Shown: piece after piece, positions 1-5,425 of the stretch
How positions within the stretch are numbered: the stretch's first letter is position 1
How the letters are laid out: each line of letters starts with the position of its first letter
Source of the DNA: JBFLVQ01 sp040758525
GTDB lineage: Bacteria > Acidobacteriota > Blastocatellia > Chloracidobacteriales > JADJPF01
Reading direction: 5' to 3'
DNA length: 12,655 nt
Assembly: GCA_040758525.1 (NCBI GenBank)
Contig: JBFLVQ010000238.1
Span: 1-12,655, forward strand
Translations under genes and position numbers: made by a program
The notes under the pieces: generated by a model
What the model was told of the DNA's origin: nothing
Databases searched by the model: none
What the model saw: only the letters and a program-made list of their open reading frames with translations

Positions 1-33
1 GGTTAAAGAGACGAGAAAGGCAGCTACTAAAGC

Positions 34-50
34 TTGGCACGGGTATTGCT
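34..50 (+). promoter_or_regulatory. Predicted sigma-54 (RpoN) promoter
   Basis: The 17 bases TTGGCACGGGTATTGCT fit the sigma-54 consensus YTGGCACGRNNNTTGCW at every defined position, with the GG (-24) and GC (-12) elements at the required spacing. Transcription would begin near position 61, giving a leader of about 90 nt before the small CxxC gene at 151. It is the only match of this quality I found in the intergenic DNA of the window. The enhancer sites for an NtrC-type activator would lie upstream, outside the window. The promoter call is inference from sequence match and position; no expression evidence is available. Confidence 0.75.
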
Positions 51-150
51 TATAGACTAGTTGTAGTTAAATAGCAGATAGAACAGTAAGGCATAAATAG
101 TTTCAGCAATCTAATGAGTTACAGGTGAGAAGTACGAGGAGGGAGCAGTG

Positions 151-333
151 ATGTTTTTTGATCTGTTTCACACACATTATTGGGGGCCACCCAGACGTCG
201 GCCCGATGGCACACATTACATGACGTGTTATGAATGTGGCAAACACCGGAAGCTAAAGATAGATTTTGAGGAGCAGAACGAGCGGCGTATGGAAGTGAAT
301 CTACCTACGGCCAAAGATCAACGTGCCGCTTGA
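151..333 (+). CDS. Small CxxC (zinc-finger-like) hypothetical protein, 60 aa
   Basis: This encodes a 60-residue basic protein with one CYEC knuckle (residues 26-29) preceded by a PRRRPDGTHY segment and followed by a charged tail. A very good Shine-Dalgarno (GAGGAGGGA, 136-144) lies 6 nt before the ATG at 151, so I prefer it to the GTG at 148. A single CxxC can bind half a metal site, so zinc binding would need a dimer or partner; it could equally be a redox pair. It is first in line behind the sigma-54 promoter and is followed after 24 bp by a membrane protein, probably in one transcript. Similar short CxxC proteins are familiar to me from acidobacterial genomes, but I know no function. The gene looks real; its role is unknown. 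Confidence 0.7.
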   Translation: MFFDLFHTHYWGPPRRRPDGTHYMTCYECGKHRKLKIDFEEQNERRMEVNLPTAKDQRAA

Positions 334-357
334 GCGCTTAGACAGAGGTAAGGAGCA

Positions 358-696
358 ATGGCAACCATTCAACTCTTCTTTATACTAATTTTCATTGTTG
401 TACAGGGTGCACTGGGCCTGTTATTACTCTACCGCGGCTTTACTTTAACACTTGAGAATATTGACACGGATCGCTTGAAGAATGGTTTGAATGTTGCCAT
501 TACTCCATTTAAGAAGTTCGTGCCTTATATCACCTGGCGACGTCTAGGAGTGCTGATTTTAGTGCTGGCGCCTGGCTCAATCCCCTTATTACTAGTGATC
601 GCACTGTGGCGAGTTGTGCGTAACTATGAACCAGGAATGTTATCAAAGCTCAGCACACGCCGTCTTAAGACCGCTTTACAAAACATCGCGCTATAA
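358..696 (+). CDS. Small two-helix membrane protein, unknown function
   Basis: This is a 112-residue protein with two clear hydrophobic segments, residues about 5-25 and about 62-85. They are separated by a polar loop of about 35 residues rich in Lys and Arg (DRLKNG, FKKF, TWRR), and a basic C-terminal tail follows (STRRLKTAL). The charge pattern suggests that the loop and tail face the cytoplasm or interact with the membrane surface. The start ATG has an AAGGAG Shine-Dalgarno 5-6 nt upstream, and the gene follows the CxxC gene by 24 bp, so co-transcription from the sigma-54 promoter is likely. A strong hairpin terminator follows 24 bp after the stop. I recognise no family. Confidence 0.7.
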   Translation: MATIQLFFILIFIVVQGALGLLLLYRGFTLTLENIDTDRLKNGLNVAITPFKKFVPYITWRRLGVLILVLAPGSIPLLLVIALWRVVRNYEPGMLSKLSTRRLKTALQNIAL

Positions 697-720
697 GCGC
701 AACGATGCGTCTAACCGACG

Positions 721-787
721 AATCCTCGCAGTTGTCCCGTGCCTACCGCAAGTAGGTCTGGACAATTGCGAGGATTTCTGTTTTTTT
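721..787 (+). terminator. Strong composite hairpin with T tract, probable intrinsic terminator
   Basis: The arm AATCCTCGCAGTTGTC (721-736) pairs with GACAATTGCGAGGATT (761-776) over 16 positions, including one G-U wobble. The enclosed segment contains a second small hairpin, CCTAC-CGCAA-GTAGG (742-756). The outer stem is followed directly by a T-rich run ending in seven T (781-787). Placed 24 bp after the membrane-protein stop, this fits a Rho-independent terminator for the sigma-54 unit. The nested hairpin makes it larger than a usual terminator, so a short structured RNA is an alternative. Positions 788-880 hold no gene I can support; a TTGACA at 786-791 has no matching -10 at 16-18 bp. Confidence 0.8.
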
Positions 788-895
788 GACACTCAGCATC
801 TAAATTGCGCCGCTTTACCACCAACCAAACGCTACATGTTATGCTTTGAGCACTGCGACATGATTCTGGTAGATTAGCCAAGGGTGGAAACTGCT

Positions 896-2722
896 ATGAC
901 GACCATTGCCCCCATACTTAGTCTCAATACCAAATTACTCATTGCCTTCACACTGGTTACCGCAATCCCACTGATTGGAGTAAGTCTTTATATCAGTAGC
1001 ACTGCCACAGACGCCTTACGAGAGCAGCAGGAAGGTGAGATCTTTGCGCTACTGAAAAGTCTCAACCAAGATTATGAGCGAACCACTAGACGCACCAAAC
1101 AACAACTCAATAGCGTGGCCGAGAGTGAGGAGATGCAGCAGATCTTAGCTAACTGGCAGAACGCATCTGCTAATGGGGAAAACCTTGAGATATCGCAGGT
1201 ACTAAATCTACTAGCACAAAAACATCAGTTCGATCTGCTTAGCGTGCATGACAAAGATGGACGTATACTCTTCTCTTTACATAAACCTAGTGCACAAGGA
1301 GAGCAGGATTTAGAAGCGAAAAAGTATATCGATATAAATGCCGACCTCTTCCTTAAAGAGGAGTATGTGGCAGAACAGCGTACTCTTGGCATTGAGACTG
1401 TAGTAGCACTGAAATCAAACAGCCGTGAGAAAGCGAAGTTCTTTTTAATTGGCGGTTATCGTGTTGATTCGGTACTCTTCAAAAGAATCACCGATATTCT
1501 TGGTCTGGGAGTAAAATATATCTTCTATGATCTATCCCATAATAAACAGTTCTCCAATGCAGATGCAGGGTTCTTCAAATTAACAGAGGAGTTGAAACTA
1601 GAGACAGCAGAGGATTGGCAAAGTTGGATCTCACACCATTCCGAACAGAATCGTCGTGTACGTACACTGAAATTAGGCAATGAGTACTTCACAGTTGGTT
1701 ACGAACAGTTCAAATCACCTACCAATCAGCTATTGGGGGTATTGTTAGTAGGCCTACCTACACGCCGTGCCGCCGAGTTACAATCCCAGCTTCAATTTGT
1801 CACTTATACTTCCACTGTGATCGGGTTAGTAATTGCAGTGTTGTTAAGTATCTTTTTTGCTTACCGTATCACACGGCCAATCAGCAGCCTAGTACGCGAT
1901 GCTCAGGCGATCTCCAGGGGTGATCTTACTCGTGAGATCAAGGTAGAGTATCGTGATGAGGTAGGATTGCTTAGTGAAGCCTTTAACCAGATGACAGTAG
2001 CATTACGTGAGAGTCAGGAACGCCTACTACAGGCCGAACGTGTAGCAGCCTGGCGTGAAATGGCACGCCGACTTGCTCATGATCTAAAGAACCCTCTCTT
2101 CCCTATACAAGTTTCCATAGAGACCTTGCGCAAAGCACATACGAAAAAGCTTAGCGAATTCGATGAGATATTCGAAGAGAGTACTTCTACTATGCTTGAT
2201 GAACTGAAGAACCTTAAGAATATTATCGATGAGTTCTCTACTTTTGCCCGCACTCCACAATTGCGTCTTGCTGAAATCGATCTAATCAAAGTGATCAAAC
2301 AGGTAGTATCACTCTACACGGCAGAGTTTGCCGAGACTCAAATAGAGTTACAACTGGAACTGAATCAGCAGACAATCTTTATTTCTGCTGATTCAGAGCA
2401 ACTTGCCCGCGCATTTAAAAACCTGGTAGCCAATGCCATTGATGCAATGCCCGCCGGTGGCAAGCTATCTATCAAAGCCGATACAGTAGATGGTAAGGCT
2501 CTGATAGAAGTCACTGACAGCGGCATTGGTCTATCTGAGGAGTCTCAGGCACGTCTATTTACACCTTATTACACCAAGAAGCCCAAGGGAACCGGACTAG
2601 GCCTCTCGATTGTACAATCGATCGTGGCCGATCACCATGGTCGTATATTAGTCAAGAGCAAACCTGGCCAAGGGACATCCTTTTTTATCGAACTGGAGCG
2701 CTTAATGGCGCACAATGGTTAA
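896..2722 (+). CDS. NtrY-like membrane sensor histidine kinase
   Basis: This 608-residue two-component sensor kinase has a first membrane helix at about 14-34, then a periplasmic sensor region of about 265 residues (to about 300) containing a VHDKDGRILFS segment typical of Cache/PAS-like folds. A second helix (about 303-323), HAMP (about 324-375) and a HisKA domain follow, with phospho-acceptor His395 in LAHDLKNPL. The catalytic domain shows an N box (NLVANAIDAM, Asn509/Asn513), G1 DSGIGL (541-546), F box FTPYYTKK and G2 GTGLGLS (565-571). All ATPase and phosphotransfer residues are present, so it should be active. The H box and HAMP linker (AERVAAWREMARR) are NtrY-like, a group that usually phosphorylates NtrC-type sigma-54 activators. 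The ATG at 896 is chosen because AGGGTGG lies 8 nt upstream; an in-frame GTG at 884 is less likely. No response regulator follows: the next gene is convergent, 6 bp away. Confidence 0.93.
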   Translation: MTTIAPILSLNTKLLIAFTLVTAIPLIGVSLYISSTATDALREQQEGEIFALLKSLNQDYERTTRRTKQQLNSVAESEEMQQILANWQNASANGENLEISQVLNLLAQKHQFDLLSVHDKDGRILFSLHKPSAQGEQDLEAKKYIDINADLFLKEEYVAEQRTLGIETVVALKSNSREKAKFFLIGGYRVDSVLFKRITDILGLGVKYIFYDLSHNKQFSNADAGFFKLTEELKLETAEDWQSWISHHSEQNRRVRTLKLGNEYFTVGYEQFKSPTNQLLGVLLVGLPTRRAAELQSQLQFVTYTSTVIGLVIAVLLSIFFAYRITRPISSLVRDAQAISRGDLTREIKVEYRDEVGLLSEAFNQMTVALRESQERLLQAERVAAWREMARRLAHDLKNPLFPIQVSIETLRKAHTKKLSEFDEIFEESTSTMLDELKNLKNIIDEFSTFARTPQLRLAEIDLIKVIKQVVSLYTAEFAETQIELQLELNQQTIFISADSEQLARAFKNLVANAIDAMPAGGKLSIKADTVDGKALIEVTDSGIGLSEESQARLFTPYYTKKPKGTGLGLSIVQSIVADHHGRILVKSKPGQGTSFFIELERLMAHNG

Positions 2723-2728
2723 TCCCTA

Positions 2729-4570
2729 TTACTGTCTAGCAGTAGGTGTAAGCTTCATAGTGACTCTTTGACCATCGCGTAAAACTACCACTTCTACAGT
2801 CTGATCAGGCTTCATCTCTTGTAACACATAGGTATAGTCATAAACATTGCGTATATTCTTACCAGCCAGTTGTACAATCACATCGCCAGCCTTAAGACCT
2901 GCCTTCTGGGCGGGACTATCTGGCCGTACCCCAGAAAGTTTTACCCCATCAGGCGATTCTGCATAATCTGGTACAGAGCCTACATAAACACGAAAACCGC
3001 TATTCATTGCACGTCGCTCACCGCCTCCTTGAGCGCGAACAAATTCTAGGCGGGCATCTTGCGAGATAACACGAGTAGCAATATCTTGAATCAGACTGAC
3101 AATCGCCTGTTGACTGATAACATTAATGAGATCATAAGTGTCTGAAGGTTTGTGATAATCGTCATGCACACCGGTAAAAAAGTGTAGTACTGGTACATCC
3201 TTACCATAGAAAGAGGCATGATCGCTGGGACCAAAACCATCGTCTTGCAATCGCAGCGTGAATCCACGCGCACGGTTTAACTCTTCTATCATTGGTTTCC
3301 ATTGCGTTGAAGTACCTACACCACTGATCACCAATGTGTCATTTTTCATACGACCGATCATATCCATATTGAGCATGGCAACAGTACGCTCAATGGGAAA
3401 AGGCGGCTGTTTAACATAATAGTTAGATCCCAGCAGCCCCTCTTCCTCTCCAGAGAAGGCAGCAAAAACGATACTACGACGTAAGAAATTACGATTAAGA
3501 GAAAAGACGCGCGCTAGCTCTAACAGTCCAGCTACACCAGAGGCATTATCATCTGCGCCATGATGTATACCTTCACGTCCTACTGCTAGTGAATCACTCC
3601 CACCCAATCCCAAATGGTCATAATGCGCACCTATGACAACAAACTCGCTCTTTAATCGCTCATCATTGCCTTCCAGCCAACCAAGCACATTCTCTGTTGT
3701 TTTAGCTTCACGCGTTAGATCAGCACGTAGAGAAATTACTGTCTTGGCCAAGGCAAAACCAGTAGGTGTGCCTGTGCTACCACTCTGTAGTAACGCTTCA
3801 ACCGTCTTACCAGCACCTTGAAATATAGTATTGGCAGTACGTTTGCTGATCCTGATCGCCACTAGACCTGCATCAGCATAGTTATCATCACCACGGCCAG
3901 GCGCTTCTTTCAAGTTATCAGCCTCAGAGATAAAAAGGATTGCCCGTGCGCCCCGCTCTCGCGCTGTCAAAACCTTGCGTCGCAATGCCAGATATTGACC
4001 AAAGCGGCCATTAACATTGTTGCCTTCCGGACTGAATGGCAGCACTGCGACAACTTTGTCTCGGACATCTAGCTGAGCATAGTCATCATAATTGATCTGT
4101 GGCGCAGAAATACCATAACCAGCCAGCACAACCTCGCCACTTACCATTCCATTGCTGGAGAAATTTAGTGGGGCATAATCTTCCCCAATACGGAATTCGG
4201 CGACACGCCCATTGCTCTCTAATTGTAGGCTGTTGTGATCGCCAAATTTTATCCCCGCAATAAATTCAAAGGGCTGAAGATAATTGTCTACTTTAATCGG
4301 TTTTAGGTTGTATTGTTTGAATTGAGTAGCGATATATTCGCCAGCCTGCTGACAGCCTGGGGTACCAGAGCGCCGGCCTTGCAACTGATCAGAAGCAAGA
4401 TATTTAATATGCTTGGACAATTCCTCAGAAGCAATTGCTGCGCTAGAGTTTACCCGAACCTGTGCGAAGGCTACAATTACCGCCAACGAACTGATCGCAA
4501 CAAGACTGACAATCACTGCTGAAGTACGATTTAATAGACCACTGCTGAATTGCCACTGACGCTGATACAT
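2729..4570 (-). CDS. Exported M28-family zinc metallopeptidase with PA and PDZ domains
   Basis: This 613-residue protein is an exported aminopeptidase-like enzyme. A signal peptide or anchor lies at about 15-36 with a possible cleavage site AFA|Q37. A PA-type insert (about 100-260) precedes the M28 catalytic core (about 285-500). The di-zinc site is intact: HYD (His316, Asp318), GADDNASG (Asp340/Asp341), the catalytic and ligand pair in SGEEEG (Glu375, Glu376), NMD (Asp403) and YHKPSD (His473). A C-terminal PDZ domain (about 524-610) is seen in RPDSPAQKAGLKAGDVIVQL. M28 enzymes release N-terminal residues from peptides; the PDZ may bind substrate or a partner. The start has GGAGG 11 nt before the ATG and a good promoter upstream. 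It follows the coiled-coil gene on the same strand after 83 bp, and its 3' end faces the histidine kinase. Confidence 0.93.
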   Translation of the reverse strand: MYQRQWQFSSGLLNRTSAVIVSLVAISSLAVIVAFAQVRVNSSAAIASEELSKHIKYLASDQLQGRRSGTPGCQQAGEYIATQFKQYNLKPIKVDNYLQPFEFIAGIKFGDHNSLQLESNGRVAEFRIGEDYAPLNFSSNGMVSGEVVLAGYGISAPQINYDDYAQLDVRDKVVAVLPFSPEGNNVNGRFGQYLALRRKVLTARERGARAILFISEADNLKEAPGRGDDNYADAGLVAIRISKRTANTIFQGAGKTVEALLQSGSTGTPTGFALAKTVISLRADLTREAKTTENVLGWLEGNDERLKSEFVVIGAHYDHLGLGGSDSLAVGREGIHHGADDNASGVAGLLELARVFSLNRNFLRRSIVFAAFSGEEEGLLGSNYYVKQPPFPIERTVAMLNMDMIGRMKNDTLVISGVGTSTQWKPMIEELNRARGFTLRLQDDGFGPSDHASFYGKDVPVLHFFTGVHDDYHKPSDTYDLINVISQQAIVSLIQDIATRVISQDARLEFVRAQGGGERRAMNSGFRVYVGSVPDYAESPDGVKLSGVRPDSPAQKAGLKAGDVIVQLAGKNIRNVYDYTYVLQEMKPDQTVEVVVLRDGQRVTMKLTPTARQ

Positions 4571-4596
4571 GAGAATAATTCCTCCGGTATTTCTTG

Positions 4597-4625
4597 ATAA
4601 TAGGTATGGTGGTTTTCGCTGTCAA
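4597..4625 (-). promoter_or_regulatory. Sigma-70-type promoter of the M28 peptidase gene
   Basis: On the minus strand a perfect -35 TTGACA (4620-4625) is separated by exactly 17 bp from TATTAT (4597-4602), which matches TATAAT at 5 of 6 positions. Transcription would start near 4590, leaving a short leader of about 20 nt that contains the GGAGG of the peptidase gene. The -35 element lies inside a 19-bp palindrome, so the promoter is probably regulated. The peptidase can thus be expressed without its upstream coiled-coil neighbour. Confidence 0.65.
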
Positions 4626-4638
4626 ACTTAGTTTGACA
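4620..4638. repeat. Perfect 8+3+8 palindrome, candidate operator
   Basis: TGTCAAAC (4620-4627) and GTTTGACA (4631-4638) are exact inverted repeats around a 3-bp centre. One half contains the -35 hexamer of the M28 promoter, the usual place for a repressor site. As an RNA it could form an 8-bp hairpin, but no T run follows on the minus strand, so I favour a protein-binding site over a terminator of the coiled-coil gene. The cognate regulator is unknown. Confidence 0.55.
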
Positions 4639-4653
4639 AATAATTTTATTAGA

Positions 4654-5253
4654 TCACTTTTTGCTACGCGCTACTACACGTATGCCTAGTGCTTGGCCCT
4701 CAAGCGTCTCCAGTTGCTTGCGAGTCTCATCTATACGCGCGGCATCTACAGTCATTGCCAACTGCTCGCCACCTCTATTCAACTCATTAAGAATCTTGTT
4801 TATACCTTCTGCCATCTGGCGCAATTGGGTAAATTGATCACTCAAGGAGGGTGGATCGGCAGGCTCGACCTTGGAGACACTCTCGCCATCATTAAGCGTT
4901 TGACGCAATTTTTTCGAAGTCTTGGCAATCTTCTCAGCCAGCTTGGCAATATCTTTAAGCCGATCTTTTTCGGTATCAACAAGCGCAACTCGTAATGCAT
5001 CGCTGGCTTGTTTCAACTCCTGTATCTCACGATTAACCTCTAACTGTAGGGCCATTGATGGATCAATCTGCTTCTGTCGTTTTATCCTCTCCCTTTCTAA
5101 TTCTAGATTGCGCAGCCCCTGCTCTCTTTCTGACATATCGACACGTCCTCGATTGGGATCTATACGTGTATTTGAAGATGAGCGTTGGGCAAAAGTCATA
5201 GCGGCAGAGGTCAAAACCAGCATGGCACTGAGCAAGCAGGTATAAAATCTCAT
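4654..5253 (-). CDS. Exported coiled-coil protein, unknown function
   Basis: This is a 199-residue protein. It starts with a typical signal peptide (MRFYTCLLSAMLVLTSAAM, likely cleavage TFA|Q23). The rest is nearly all charged helix: heptad-rich stretches at about 38-120 (ELERERIKRQKQ, LKDIAKLAEKIAKTSKKLR) and about 138-190 (LRQMAEGINKILNEL), joined by a Pro/Ser-rich hinge (EPADPPS). I see no enzymatic motif. The ATG at 5253 has GAGAGGGAGA just upstream and gives the signal peptide at the N-terminus; an in-frame GTG at 5340 would add 29 residues ahead of it and is rejected. The gene is followed on the same strand by the exported M28 peptidase and is divergent from a lytic transglycosylase, so a periplasmic structural or scaffold role is a reasonable guess, no more. 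Confidence 0.8.
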   Translation of the reverse strand: MRFYTCLLSAMLVLTSAAMTFAQRSSSNTRIDPNRGRVDMSEREQGLRNLELERERIKRQKQIDPSMALQLEVNREIQELKQASDALRVALVDTEKDRLKDIAKLAEKIAKTSKKLRQTLNDGESVSKVEPADPPSLSDQFTQLRQMAEGINKILNELNRGGEQLAMTVDAARIDETRKQLETLEGQALGIRVVARSKK

Positions 5254-5272
5254 AAGATTCTCCCTCTCACTG

Positions 5273-5278
5273 ATAATA
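5273..5278 (-). promoter_or_regulatory. Possible -10 element of the coiled-coil protein gene
   Basis: TATTAT on the minus strand lies 19 nt before the ATG at 5253. It sits in the same 9-mer (CTATTATCA on the minus strand) that forms the -10 of the M28 promoter, but no good -35 is found at 16-18 bp, so the call is weak. Confidence 0.3.
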
Positions 5279-5385
5279 GACCGGCGCAGTAGTGATATAG
5301 GCTGATTTGTGATCTTATTACAAAATAAGCCACTCACCAAAGCTTATCTAGGAGAAAATGTTTTCCAATCCAATCAACGAACTGT

Positions 5386-5415
5386 TTGCCTCTTACCGAG
5401 ACGGCAATCTATAAT
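5386..5415 (+). promoter_or_regulatory. Sigma-70-type promoter of the lytic transglycosylase gene
   Basis: A perfect -10 TATAAT (5410-5415) is preceded at 18 bp by TTGCCT (5386-5391), a 4 of 6 match to TTGACA. The expected transcription start (about 5421-5426) is at or just before the ATG at 5426, implying a leader of 0-5 nt. This fits the absence of a Shine-Dalgarno before that ATG. Further upstream an inverted repeat CTTATT-ACAA-AATAAG (5314-5329) lies in the 172-bp divergent intergenic region and could be a regulatory site. Confidence 0.5.
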
Positions 5416-5425
5416 TGCTTGCAGT

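Noticed and set aside
1..74. Possible tail of an upstream gene in frames 2 or 3 (open to stops at 53-55 and 72-74)
   Set aside because: Fewer than 25 codons are visible and nothing is recognisable; the sigma-54 site overlaps them. Not enough to call a gene.
786..791. Perfect TTGACA before the histidine kinase gene
   Set aside because: No -10-like hexamer occurs 16-18 bp downstream; the match is partly formed by the terminator T tract.
614..877. Open frame of 87 codons overlapping the membrane-protein gene and the hairpin
   Set aside because: It overlaps the 3' end of a better gene, runs through the terminator hairpin and has no ribosome site or protein-like composition.
2077..2298. Minus-strand open frame inside the histidine kinase gene
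   Set aside because: It lies antisense to the conserved H-box region and shows no independent start signal or recognisable protein.
2730..2744. Hairpin TACTG-TCTAG-CAGTA between the convergent kinase and peptidase genes
   Set aside because: Only 5 bp, with no T tract on either strand, and inside the last codons of the peptidase gene.
5350..5414. Mini-frame starting at ATG 5358 (18 codons) after AGGAGA, possible leader peptide of the transglycosylase
   Set aside because: The spacing from the ribosome site to ATG is too short (about 3 nt), and the frame covers the -35 and -10 of the better promoter, so it would lie upstream of the transcript.
5309..5425. Longer transglycosylase start at GTG 5309 with a lipobox-like IIAC
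   Set aside because: No hydrophobic helix precedes the cysteine; the real hydrophobic segment comes after Met 5426, so a lipoprotein is not supported.
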